From assembly GCA_023678885.1 (NCBI GenBank), contig CM042993.1:1758501-1822500 (forward strand): a DNA stretch of 64,000 bases, in the 5' to 3' direction. The translations under genes were made by a program, and so were the position numbers. Positions 32,906-45,204 of the stretch are shown one piece after another. The notes under the pieces are model-generated. The model ran no database searches and was not told the origin of the DNA. It was given only the letters and a program-made list of their open reading frames with translations. Position 1 is the stretch's first letter, and every line of letters starts with the position of its first letter. This DNA is from Pogostemon cablin (lineage: Eukaryota; Streptophyta; Magnoliopsida; Lamiales; Lamiaceae).

Positions 32906-35821
32906 ATTTAACGATAGGTTATTTCCTATTAAGTTTACCTGGATTTTGAAAAACAGTGAATTAATGTATGTTTTGAGTTTTTTTTAGAAAAAAAAATGAG
33001 AGAAAATAATAAATTATTAATTATGAAGAAAAAATATACAGATGAGTCAAAGATTAATAAGGTTTACAGGTGTATATTGGAGAGATTTTAAAATATTAAT
33101 GTAGAATTTAAAAATCATATTTGATTAAAAAAAAATTGAAAAGAAATTTATCTTATACTCCACCTATCCTAAATTTTGAAATGAGGACACTAAAATTACT
33201 ATATTCTATTTATCACATAATTCCAAGCTTAAATCTTTGAAAACAGAACTTTTAGACTTCACAAAACCATCCAAAATTTTTTATTTGAATTTCTATGAAT
33301 TAGTTTCATATACTATAACTATAATTATAAATTACCGGAAATACATCTAGAAGAATTAGGCGTTGTTTGGTTGGGGTGATAACGCGTAAATAAATATGGA
33401 ATTACCGTTGACTGCCACAGCCGCATAGCCCCCCTCCCCTACAGCCCTTCATTCAAATGACTCTCAACTATGATTGGTGGTGAAACCCTTTTTAGGTTTA
33501 ATATTAATTCAATATATTAATTATTGTGTCTACCATTCATAATACACTTTGGAATTATTATTTTAATTACTTGCTCCATTTTCCGCTAACTTAATTATGA
33601 TACCATAATTAAATGCCACAACTGGACATCCTTTTTTTTTTGCTTGCCTTAATCTTTTTTAAGATTATTTTCCTTTTACTTTTTATATGCTACAATTTGT
33701 ACTTTCAATCATTACCATTGTTAATTAATTAAATTCAGCATATATATATGTGCATCTTTTTATAACTAAATTAAGATCATTAATTAGAATCTATCTTTTT
33801 ACAGTTAATAAATTATATTATCTATTTCCTGTAATGTACTATCTAGTAATTTTGTGTGGTTTTCCTTTGGAAGTATACATTATTTTAGTTTTGATTGATG
33901 TATTCCTATTTAACACGTCCTATTATTAAAAATTAATGTGTAAATTAATTGTATTTGATTTTAGTATTATTTATTTGCAATTTTGTGCTATATTAATTAG
34001 AGCGATTGAACTTTTAACGTATGATTGTATGTGTTTTAATTGAATGAACGTAAATTAGATTACGTACATTTATTTAAGTTTTAACAGCTAAGTTTTTAGA
34101 CTAATTAAGTAAGATATTCAATGTAACGTGATGGATTTTATGCAATAAAATTATTCACTCCAATAAAATGAGCACTCTTTTTGTAAAACAGGTACATGTA
34201 TGTGACATAGGTGGATTTATTATTAAAATATATTTTTTAAATATGTAAAGTGTGATTATCAATAATTAAAGTATGATTGTAGTTAATTACTACTAATAAT
34301 CATTTATCATACTTGAAAAAATTATACTTTAACGACTAATAATCATATTTACCTACTATATAACAATCTTACTTTAACACATCTCACAAACCATCTCACA
34401 TAAATATTGTTTTACAAGAGAATTTGTTGAATAAGTAACCTCCCAATTCAAAATTTCATATATTATTCAAATGTTAAAATTGTTATCATTTTTTAACATA
34501 CCTAATGTAGATTATTTATTATTTAAAAATAATAAATTACTCTAAACAGTTAATAAAAGAGTTTTAAACAAACTTTAAATAAGAGAGGTGAAGCTGTATT
34601 GAATAGTAAACGTGGAATAATTAAGTATATAATATAGGTGGAGCTAAATAGGTGGTGTTAATTAAATAAATTATTACTAGCAATCAATTCATCCCGGATT
34701 AATCAATTCAATTTTGTAAGGCCATATCAAATGTTGATTAAGGACTATGCAAAGAATAATGCATAGTTAATTAAATTTCTGAATAAATAAAAGTCATAAA
34801 ATTAAGTGGTTTTGACGGAAAAAATAAAAAGAAGTCTACCGATAATTTTTTTAAAATTTATACAGTAATTATATATTCCTTATAATTAAAAGATTATAAC
34901 TTCTAAAACTAACATGTCTTGTGTAGAACAAATATATGTACATCCAAAATTTAATAGAAAGATGCAAATTAGAAAAAGATAATTATGTCATGAAAAATCA
35001 TTAGTATTAGTGCAAATGTTATGTGTAAATAAATAAATAGAAAACCTCAAAAAATATTTGAATATCAAAATATGATGAGATATAACATCAAGCTCTTAAA
35101 AGAAAAAAAAATTCACATAAAAGAGTAAATGAAATGTCGAATGGATTTTAATTTAGTACACCTAAGTTTATAAAAGAATTTTTTTTATAAATTTTAAATA
35201 TTCTAAATTGAATTCAAATTGGTCACACAAAACTCATTTACCGTGTATGTCCTTGAAATGAATTTTCTATGATGCTATCATAACTTTTTATTTATTCGGC
35301 ACTTAATTGCATGTTATCATCAGATAATGGTCGACAATGGAAATCTAGGTAGGAAAGAAATTCCAAAATGACAAATTTTCCATTTTCACGCTACATCATC
35401 GGCCACTAATATCCAATCTTTTTTCTTACACTATGTAATGATTATGGGCCAACATCTCTATTAATTTTTCTTATTCTAATACTATATATAGTGATAAACA
35501 CCCCCCACGATAATATAAGGAGAAAAAAAAACAAAAAAACACCCCCACAAAATTTTATCGGGTTAAACATTTGACATGAATATATAAGAAAATGGCAAAA
35601 CAATAGCGAAACATTGGGTGTAAATCTTTCTTCTTCTTCTTTTTTTATTTTTAAATAAATATTTTTGAGTATATTATTGGTACAACGGAAACGCGCCTAA
35701 CATTTGCGGGAATGGGGACAACACGCACGGACAATATTTATTAATTAATTTATTTTTATAATAAATTAGAAATGAAATGGAATATAGGCCCACTTTTAAG
35801 GAGCGTGCAACAGGTCAAAAC
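32906..35821. other. long AT-rich spacer, no gene seen
   Basis: No coding exon is recognised. An AGGCGTTGTTTGGTTGGGG phrase at 33358 resembles a PIF/Harbinger element end, but I found no partner end. Confidence 0.4.
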
Positions 35822-36872
35822 TAAGATTTCTTAAAAAATATTAGTTTAAATACACATCCCTTTTTATTAAATACACACCTTATCGTTATATAATTAAAAT
35901 ATATTTTAAAATATCTAAACTACCCTTATGAATTAAATGCACGCTCCCATTAAATTAAATATGTATTTTAGTGGCTTCCATTTTCCAACTTCATCTTCCC
36001 TATCGAACATCATAGACGAAATTCATTGACGTAATTGCGCAACTCTCATATTTAATTATTGTTAATTAGGGTTTTAATCTGATTTAATTTACATAATACG
36101 ATAAATTATAGCAAAGGGGATGGGAAACGTCATCAGGGAAGATCTGAACATCGATGGTTGTATTGTGTTGTCAATGCTGTTAATACTAAACAACATAATT
36201 AAAGAAAAAAATTGCAATTCAAGTGGGAGATCACCATCTCAATTAGCATTATGAACCTGCAAAGTTCTCATATCAAACAATAATTTTTTATGAAAAAAAA
36301 AATCCTAATTCAATCAAAATCTCAATTTAACCAGCAAACATGAACTTTCATGCCTCGATCAAAGTTGTCTTTTCTGTCAGATGCATTGTTAATACTCACC
36401 CTACAAAGTCTCAATTCAAAATCTACTCATATTCTCAAGACAGAATCTTTATTTCATGAAGATTACATTTTCAACATGTACTGAAACACAATTTATCACT
36501 ACAAAAAATAGAAAATAAAATATCTCAGAAAACATATATATTAACTTCGTGGTAATAAAATTCAATCCCTCTGTGGAATGGTGCATCCTCTTAGGACATT
36601 CTTGAAGACGTTAGTAATTAAAGACTGTTCATAGAAAAGATGATGGTAAGGAACTGGTGGATCAACAAGGAAAGGCAACAAACGCGTCCGCTTAACCTAT
36701 TAAACAGGTGTGTATGATTTTAAAAGGATAGTTTTTGAATTTTAGGGGTGTGTATTAAATAAAATTAAGAAATAAATAATTAAAAGGGAGTGTGTATTAA
36801 GTAGAGGGTGTGTATTCAATAAAAATGGGAGTGTTTAGTTAATAATACTCTAAAAAAATTGTAAGAGAAATT
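35822..36872. mobile_element. 1-kb inverted-repeat element with coding-like interior
   Basis: The left end (about 35822-35885) and the inverted right end (about 36790-36872) match in blocks, including CCCTTTTTATTAAATACACA on the left and an inverse of GGGTGTGTATTCAATAAAAA on the right. The interior is less AT-rich. On the minus strand at about 36552-36690 it has an open stretch (LPFLVDPPVPYHHLFYEQ, then NVFKNVLRGCTIPQRD-stop), and at 36119-36253 on the plus strand a 45-codon frame from ATGGGAAACGTCATC. I do not recognise either product; they may be captured host gene pieces. Confidence 0.45.
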
Positions 36873-36979
36873 TTGTGTATGCTCGATTTATATATTTTTA
36901 TTTATCGTTACAATTTATTTTAAATTTTATAATTATTTTATTTAACTTATGAATTATTTATTTTCCAAATATGGTACAT

Positions 36980-37615
36980 CTTGGATGAGACCGTCTCACG
37001 GATCCTCTTATGTGAGACGGATCATCCATTAACCCAAATAAATATATTTAACATTAAATAAAAGGATAATTAAAGAAAAAAAAGGCATTGTTGGTTCAAC
37101 TGATTAAAAATCCTATAAACATGAATTTCGGCAATCGCGTATCCCGGATTCCTATGCCAAGCATGTCATGTTGTTTTAAATTATAAATTTTCACTTTTAA
37201 TTAAAAAAATTATATGTTATTAGTTGTTATTATCATTATTATTATACTTAATTTTTTATTAAATAATTCAACGGACTCGTTATCACTTTACTATAATCAG
37301 GTATCACTTTATATTAAAATTATTATCACTTTTTATTTATCCTATAAATTGTTCATAGAATAATTAATTAAACGATTATCACTTTTTCTTTATTATGTAT
37401 AACTTTTTATTAAGGATGTTGTCACTTTTTATTTCAATGAATGAATTGTTTGTGAAATAATTTAATTAAATGGATATCACTTTTCTTTGAATTGAAATCA
37501 CTTTTTATTTTTATTGAAAATATTATCAATTTTTATTATTCCAGTAAATTATTCGTGAAATACACTTTTTCCAATTTTATAATTTGATTGATCCATGAAA
37601 CGGTCTCATCCAAGT
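36980..37615. mobile_element. foldback element with GAGACCGTCTCA ends
   Basis: Terminal inverted repeats CTTGGATGAGACCGTCTCA and, inverted at the right, CTTGGATGAGACCGTTTCA. The interior repeats ATCACTTTTTATT-like phrases. A smaller relative is at 49990-50223. Confidence 0.65.
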
Positions 37616-40600
37616 TTTTTCATTATAAATAATACAATTAAACAATTAACATTTTTTCAATTAAAAATATTACTCTCCTTCTCTATAAAATTTTCATATT
37701 TCTTTTATAAATTACAAAAAATATGTGAAAACTCCAATAAAATAGATATATTATAATTATTTATTTGTCACAAAATGAATTTAGTGAGAATTGAAATAAA
37801 ATGGAAGAAGTCTTAAAAAACTAAAAATAATATGATATTGCTATATATATTTCAAATTTGCGAGGACTTCTTGTCCGCTTGCAACCATGACCCTCTTATA
37901 ATTGATCGTCTTTTCACATATAAGTCATCTCCTACCATTATACTTCATTTTTACGGCAAATTTAACTCTAAATATAAATTCAACAGTCTCCATCTGTGTA
38001 ATTTTTTGTAAGAATATTTTTTTTTATTAAAAGCATTAATTTTTACATATATTACGAATTGTTTATAAAATAATTCATTATACAACATAACACGTTTCAT
38101 TTATTCAAATATAATTTTTTTTTATATTTTGTTTCACAAAATTGTCTCGTGAACGTATTGCAAGATGAAAGAACTAACAGAAGCAATATCCACAAAAAAT
38201 ATAAACATGATATACTTTTTCTTTCAACAATTCAACTTACCTCCATCCTCATAATATCCACAAAAATATAAACATGATATATTTTTTTTCTTAATTCACG
38301 TTTGAAAATACCGTGTATGGAGGAGTATGATATAAAGCCACTAAAACCAATTTGAATAGAAAAGGAGGAGAGTTTTGTGTTTTCTTAGAACTCTGAAGTT
38401 TCAAGTCCAAACAATAAGTTAACAGATGCCGCTTTATTGGGCTTTTCTATTTAAGCTACCAGTAGGCCCAGAACTTTGAATTGGGCTATATATTTCTAGA
38501 CCCAACCGACAAATTGAGTGGTCTATTGTTTTAACATGTTTTTTTGGTTGAACGATGAAAATTTAATAAATTTATTGATACCCAACCCAAATATGTAAGT
38601 AATTGGTAAATTATTTATTTATTTGGACTTCCAAGAATACAAATGCTTTGTCCTCCATTTTTGTGGACCCTTGGCATCACCATACTAGGCCTCAATTCTT
38701 TTATTGGGCCATGACCCACAACTTTTAGGATAAATGTGCAACAACCCAGTAACATTCCACCAAATCAATAAATAAATATTCATTTTTAGAAATTAAAAAT
38801 ATTTAAAATAGATCGATAGGGGTTGCGAAATAATCAATTATATTCGAATACAAATGAAGTTATTTATTTGAATATCTATATTTTAAAGAAATATAATATG
38901 TGATTATATGAGTATTGTTATACTCAACGACTATAATGCATATGTGAGCAACTAAATTATCTCAGTTTTTTTTTTCTTTGGTAATTTAATTTTTATAATT
39001 AGAATACGCAAGTCATATATCGATTAATAATATTACATTATATAGAGATGAGAAAAAAAGATAAAATATTTTGTACATCATAGTATTATATTTATCATTT
39101 GAATTTTCTAATTTTTGATTTATCCTTTAGAATTACAAACATACTTTTTTAGGGTTTCAATTTTCAACTTATTTAAAATAATACTTTGATTTTATCTAGT
39201 TTATAATTTATATCTTATTAATTATTATGATTTATTATATTTTCTTTTATGTTTGTAGAAATTAGAAATTAGAGGATGAAATATAGACCACATGATGGTA
39301 TGAGTATTAATGAGTATTGACGTCGATCCTTGTTGATAAATGTCGGATATTGATTTCCTTTTGATTGAGACACTGTTTGTATATGATTATATTAATTTTA
39401 ACACAAAATATAGTTTGACAGGTACACTAGTGGTCTGTCACATATACAAGAAATTAAGAAATATAAATAAGACACAGCAGTAATGCAGATCACAACGCAC
39501 ATGATCTTCATATACTATAAAATCTACTATGGACCATGCATATATTATATTTAATGCAATTTTCCCTAAAAATAATTGACAAAAACTCCTGCGCGCGCCC
39601 GGGACATTGTGTCCCCAACCCTTCCCCTTTATAATTTGTTTAACTCTATGTATTGCTAGAAATTTAAATTACAAAGGGGCACGGTGTTTCGGAGTCACAA
39701 GAGCCACACTCAAAATAATTATATTATTTGCTACAAAATCATAAAGTATATTTAGAGTTACGTTCTTCTCACGAATATACTCCTCAGCTTAAATTAGTAC
39801 ATTATAATAAAAATAATAATGATTAATTATAAACATTAATTTGAGTGTTTAAATATTAGATCAAATAGATTAGTGACAAAAATAAGATTAAACCTATAAG
39901 AAAATAAAAATCCACAAAATAAGGCTAAGGTGATCATTTTCACCTGTTCCAAAAGTGATCATTATGTATATATAGAAAACTTTTAAGTTTTGCGGGAAAC
40001 AACATCATATGAGACTGATTTTAAGGTTTTTTTTAAGGTATCATTTTTGTTAAAATAAATGAGTATTATTTTTATTGATACTACAAATGTTTTGTGAAAT
40101 AATTTACTGCACAACGTTCACTTTTAATTAAAAAATAAATCACCAACCTAGCCCGCTAGCTATCAACTTTAAAATTTTATACTGTAATTTTACTTAAAAA
40201 TATTCTTTTTGTCCTAAAATTTAAATTTTAATTGAACTCAATATCTACTTAAAAGTAATTAAAAAACATTTATAAAATTGTATCTCATTTATTTATTTAT
40301 ACCATATTTTATTATTAAATAAATAAATAAAAACTTAATTGTGAAATTGGTAGAGTGATTATTTTGAAGATGAAGGAGTACTATAATAATGATATTGTAT
40401 TTAATGCTGGTTGATCGAGAGTAATTTACTTATGTAACTTTATGTCCGTATGTATCTTGCAATTATTACTTATAAATAATGATCATCAATAATTGTAAGT
40501 ATTTTATAAATATCTTAGAACAATAATGCAATTAAGCTTATCATAGATGAAATTCTCAATGTGATGATTAAATTCGTGGACCACCAACACGTGCTATTTA

Positions 40601-41175
40601 ATTGTCACTTAATTGCCTTAATTAGGACACTTAAAGAATAATTGTAATTACAAATATTATAATTAATATTATTCCTATTACAAAATTCCAATATTATTCT
40701 CCTTGGTTTAGGTTTATATAGCCATCGAATTATGATAGCAATGCAGTATAGATCATACTATAATTAATTATCAACCACTATTATATTGTCTCACTAGTAC
40801 CGCACTCAATAATTAATTAATTAGATTAGATTATACCACTCATAAATAATCATGTACGATCAATCTTAGAGGGCTTTTTAATTCTCAATTCGTGAAATTT
40901 AATTTAATTATCGGCTAATAACATAATCTGTCCATTCTATAACAATTTAGTTAATATATAATTACCTTTAATTTTGTATGAACACACTAAATTAATTAGT
41001 TGGACTGACCTTTTATTTATACTTCTTAATAGTATTTACGAAGTTGACATATTATGAATATAAGAGTCTCAGGGAAACATAATAATTACTAAATAAAATT
41101 TCGAATTGAGAAAATTAATTTTAGCAATGCTTTCTTAAATAAATAAAAGGTCTTAAAAATAACAATAGCACCCTA
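37616..41175. other. long AT-rich spacer with transposon relics
   Basis: No gene is recognised. It holds diverged pieces of the GAGACCGTCTCA family (around 38000-38150 and 40000-40140) and the short repeat at 39583-39712. Confidence 0.4.
39583..39712 (+). mobile_element. short dispersed MITE-like repeat (CAAAAACTCCTG family)
   Basis: Begins CAAAAACTCCTGCGCGCGCC, then GGGACATTGTGTCCCC, and ends GTCACAAGAGCCACACTC. Shortened relative of 27808-27985. Confidence 0.6.
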
Positions 41176-41638
41176 GGGGCGTTTGGTATATTAGTTGGAA
41201 TTGGAATGAAATTAATAGTGATAGTAGTGAGGAATGATAATGGGTTTGTTATTTGTAATTGTGTTGATTGGTTGGTAGTAGGAAATTACAATTATAGTTA
41301 TTGATTTTGTTTGTTATGATTAAAGTTTATTTTGAATTTAATTCTTAATTTTTAACATAATTTTCTCTTTTTATATAATTTTACTATTTTTAAAAGAAAT
41401 AATAATATTTAATAATTTAAAAATTTTTAGAAAACTTTATCATTAAAATATTGATAAAAACGTGATTGACCTCTTCCAAAAATTGGAATGAAAGCGATAG
41501 TACTAGTTTTGGTGAGGAATGACTCATTCCTTGGTTTATGAAAATAAAAATGCTGTAGCACTATAAAACTCATAAACCAAACTTTTTTTTTCATTCCAAT
41601 TCCAATACCCACCTCTAAACCTATTAACCAAACACGCC
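41176..41638. mobile_element. PIF/Harbinger (Tourist)-like MITE
   Basis: 463 bp. The left end GGGGCGTTTGGT matches the inverted right end GGCGTGTTTGGTTAA. CTA lies on both sides (41173-41175 and 41639-41641), a 3-bp duplication of the Harbinger type. Inner inverted blocks rich in GGAATTGGAATGAA strengthen the pairing. Confidence 0.7.
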
Positions 41639-41641
41639 CTA

Positions 41642-42330
41642 ATTTTAATCGGCATGCAGACCATTTTAGATATTTGAATATTAATTTATTTCACATAATC
41701 ACATGAAAATTCAATAGTATGATCACCACTTAATTGCTTCACAAAATTAATTACATATTACTTCTCAAAAATTGATCGATACGTTCATTTGCTTGACAAA
41801 GAAGTCCACGTAATCTCTCATTCATTTGTCCACATGCACCATTCAACATATAATATATTGCAATTTCAATCTATTCCTTCAATTCTAGCCTATCAATGGT
41901 GTTGCTAACAATTAGATTGTATGTATACGAATACGTTAACGATAAGTAAATTCAAGTTAAAAGACACATGTTATGTGTTAGAGTGACTTGATTAAGTTAT
42001 AAACGATTGTATGTATATGAATACGTTAATGTTGCGTATATAAACTTCTTGAACGAGATCGAGGTTTAGAATTCCAAACAACGAGCTTTCTACTATGAAA
42101 TATTCGAAGCTTATTCTGCGTTGTTTGTTTTTTTTTTCCAACACTTGACAAGAACATGTATAAACAATTCTTTGTTGTAAATGACTTAAAAATTTATGGT
42201 ATAATAATTAAAATATGTACAGAAGTTAATCATCCCACAAATACATATAAATAGGTAAAATTGCATTAATTGGCAAGAGTGAAAGAACAATGGAAAACAT
42301 CCCCTATAAAACAAGAAATGAAATTATAAC
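41642..42330. other. spacer, nothing recognised
   Basis: AT-rich. Two similar phrases around GATTGTATGTATACGAATACG (41921 and 42004) are the only repeat I noticed. Confidence 0.35.
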
Positions 42331-42680
42331 CCCAGGGCATAGCTCAAGTGGTAGAGGGGAGGGTGGAAAGTCATTCCAGCTGAACTTGGTTGCTGCAGGG
42401 TGGGGGTTCGAATCCTGCCTTTGGTATGGATTTAGTACCTTGCAAGCACAAGTTTAACAGTGGGGGTTCGAATTCTTCATTTGGTATGTATTTGGCCCAT
42501 TGCAAGCACAAGTTTAACAGTGAGCCCTCCCTGTGGAATCTGGAATGGATTTGGTCCCTTGCAAGCACAAGTTTAACAGTGGGGGTTCGAATCCTGCCTT
42601 TGGTATGGATTTGGCCCCTTGCAAGCACAAGTTTAACAGTGAGCCCTCCCTATAAGCCACTTGAGACACATCATGCGATT
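42331..42680 (+). mobile_element. tRNA-derived SINE-like element with internal 60-bp repeats
   Basis: The head has a polymerase III A box (AGCTCAAGTGGTAGAG, 42340) and a B box (GGTTCGAATCC, 42405), as in tRNA-derived SINEs. The body repeats GCAAGCACAAGTTTAACAGT at 42442, 42502, 42560 and 42620, a period of about 60 bp. Alternate units carry a second B-box-like GGGGGTTCGAAT or a GAGCCCTCCCT block, so the true unit is a 120-bp dimer present twice. I see no clear A-tail. Confidence 0.65.
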
Positions 42681-42713
42681 TATCTCCTCCATTAATATAT
42701 AGGGCAGGGCCCT

Positions 42714-42940
42714 GGGTACACCATTTAGAAATGATCCTTTTAAAGTAAAAGATGATAATTCCAAGAAGAGTAATTACATAGCACAGTAATAAGCATGGAA
42801 AATTAATTATCCTCCGTCAATCCCAGGCAGGGGCCCAATGGTGGGGTATACTATTTAGAAAATTTTCCTTTGTAAGTAAAAGATGATAATTCCAAGAAGA
42901 GTAATTACATAGCACAGTAATAAGCATGGAAAATTAATTA
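42714..42940 (+). repeat. direct duplication of about 96 bp upstream of the MYB gene
   Basis: Copies at 42714-42809 and 42844-42940 share AAAGATGATAATTCCAAGAA through GCATGGAAAATTAATTA almost without change, separated by about 34 bp. They lie about 350-560 bp upstream of the MYB start. Confidence 0.9.
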
Positions 42941-43059
42941 GTTGATGTATACAGTAATTAATGGGGAGAGAGAGAATTAGGGTTCATGAGAGAGAGATGA
43001 AGATAGCATATTGAATGCGACGCGGTTTTGGCGAGGCAGCAGAAAAAAGAGTACTTGAG

Positions 43060-43279
43060 AGAGAGAGAGAGAGGCAACTCAGCTGACTTTAGAGGTTCCA
43101 ATGGTGGTGTGTATTAAATGAGCTTTGCTGTCATCTTTTGACTCCTTTTCTTTCTCACTCACTCATCCATACATCTATATATTTTGCCCACTTCACCACT
43201 GTCTCAGCTGCTACAATAATCAATCTATCAGATCAGGAGTTTAAAATTTATTGTAGTGTAGTAGTGAAATTGTGAAAAT
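43060..43279 (+). promoter_or_regulatory. MYB promoter and 5' leader
   Basis: A (GA)n tract at 43057-43072 and a TATATATT sequence at about 43177 lie 100-220 bp before the ATG, which would put the transcription start near 43205. Inferred from position only. Confidence 0.4.
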
Positions 43280-44289
43280 ATGGGAAGGCCTCCTTGTTGT
43301 GATAAAGTTGGTGTGAAGAAAGGCCCTTGGACTCCTGAAGAAGACATAATGCTGGTCTCATATGTTCAAGAACATGGCCCTGGAAATTGGAGAGCTGTTC
43401 CTGCCACCACAGGCTAGTCTCTCTCTCTTCATCTTATTACATGAATTGTCTGAATAAATTGTGGTAATAAATAATTAATTGCAGGGTTGAGGAGATGTAG
43501 CAAGAGTTGCAGACTAAGATGGACTAATTACCTCAGACCAGGAATCAAGAGGGGTAGCTTCACTGATCAAGAAGAGAAAATGATCATTCAACTACAAGCC
43601 CTTTTGGGCAACAAGTATACACTAATTTCTTTCTTTCTTTAATTAATCCCATTAATCCAATTTCATGATTAATGGAGTTACTAATTGTTTCCAGATGGGC
43701 TGCCATAGCTTCTTATATCCCAGAAAGAACTGACAATGACATAAAGAACTACTGGAACACCCATCTCAAGAAGAAGCTAAAGAAGCTCCAAAATGGGACT
43801 TCCATTAATGATCAATCAAGAAACATTGCTTCCTCCAAATCACACTCAATCTCAAGAGGGCAGTGGGAGAAACGCTTACAGGATGATATCACCACTGCCA
43901 AACAGGCCCTTCACGATGCATTAGCTTCCGACCAAACTCCGGCATTGCCGTACGCTTCGAGTACTGAAAACATTGCAAGATTGTTGAAAGATTGGGTCAA
44001 AAACACACCCACCACCACACACAAAGATGATTCAGACACTACCAAAACTGGCCTTGATTTGTCTGAAGCATTTGAGTCCCTTTTTGGGTTTGAGAATCTG
44101 GAAACTTCCATAAACTCTGATGGGTTCTCAAGATCCACTTCTCCTAGCCTTGTTCATGATCATGAGATCAAATCTGAACCCACTGATGATGAATCTTTAT
44201 CAGTGCTGGATAATTGGCTGTTGGATGCTGATATCAAGGATTATTTTACTAACTTGTCCTTTGCTGAAAATCCCCATCTTTTGTTTTGA
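43280..44289 (+). CDS. R2R3-MYB transcription factor, subgroup 1 (MYB30/60/94/96/306-like)
   Basis: A 285-residue DNA-binding regulator. Subgroup 1 members control cuticular wax, stomatal, ABA and defence responses. Exons: 43280-43412, 43485-43614, 43695-44289. The N-terminus is MGRPPCCDKVGVKKGPWTPE; R2 (about 14-62) and R3 (about 66-115) have the regular Trp pattern, with Phe replacing the first R3 Trp (GSFTDQEE) and NDIKNYWNTHLKKKLKK at the end. The C-terminus has the subgroup motifs RGQWEKRLQDDI and YASSTENIARLLKDWVKN and ends with an acidic LDNWLLDADIKDYF. The second exon reads GLRRCSKSC. Intron 1 begins with GC, not GT (ACAG then GCTAGT at 43413); no GT donor keeps the frame. The closest paralog within the subgroup cannot be settled by eye. 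Confidence 0.93.
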
Positions 44290-45085
44290 GATAATTCATT
44301 GTGTTTTTGATGTTCTAACATTTTTTTTCCATTCATTTTTTTATGCTCTAACATTGAGAGTTTGAGTCTTAAATGTTAGTCATTTCTAATTAAGAACTTA
44401 CCTGTGGCGCATTGTATATTTTGTAGCTATGTGAATTCATTTTTGTGCTTAATTCATTTCACTTGTTTCACAATTTATTACTCCACATCATTTTAATTTC
44501 TTAATTAAATCATGAGTGGATTAGAATCTTCTGTTTTTTTTTTGTTTTGAGATTCTTTAAACTCTTAAGACTCAGTTTCAAACCATTATTTCGAGTGATT
44601 TGGATTTTGTCCCACGTCGATGGATAGTGACGGATGCAGAAACTGAGGCTATGTGATATAGTAATTATAATTAAAATGGAGTATTAATTAATCATCAAAT
44701 TACTAATGAGACTGTTCAGTAACTAAAAATTTGTATAAAATGCAAATTTGTATTCACATTTTAATTTGGGTTGCAATCACGTACGTTTCCACCTTAAAAC
44801 ATCGTAATATTACAAAAATGTAACATATACATGTACATTTATCCTTACCTTTTATACATACACATTTATCGTGATATTACAAAAATGTAATTTTTATTTA
44901 CCGTTAAATTATTTAATTTATCCTTACCTTTTTTTTACATATACATTTTATGCAAAAACTTTGGGGATGGGGGAGCAAAAAGATAATAAAAAAATCCATG
45001 TAAATTCTTGGATAATTTGAGTAGAAGGAAATTTTCAAATTTGTTGATCTCCAATTCACAACTTATAATTAATTTTGGATGACCA
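44290..45085. other. MYB 3' flank and spacer
   Basis: AT-rich 3' flank. No further gene is seen. Confidence 0.4.
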
Positions 45086-45204
45086 CTTGGGTGACCCGTG
45101 GTCACCCATGACCCTCTCACATGAGGGGGTGGGTCCCACATGTTAGGGGGTGGGCCCCCACCCCCTCATGTGTGAGGATCATGGGTGACCACGGGTCACC
45201 CAAG
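45086..45204. repeat. near-perfect GC-rich hairpin (foldback repeat)
   Basis: 48-bp arms (45086-45133 and 45157-45204) begin CTTGGGTGACCCGTGGTCAC and are inverted copies with about two or three mismatches, around a 23-bp loop. A shorter related piece (GGGTGATCCGTGATGATCC then ACGGGTGACCACGGTCAC) lies at 47394-47455. Confidence 0.9.

Noticed and set aside
33358..33480. GGCGTTGTTTGGTTGGGG phrase as a Harbinger element end
   Set aside because: No matching inverted partner or target duplication found nearby.
42371..42695. Open frames on both strands over the SINE-like element
   Set aside because: The 60-bp period is a multiple of three, so repeats keep frames open without coding.
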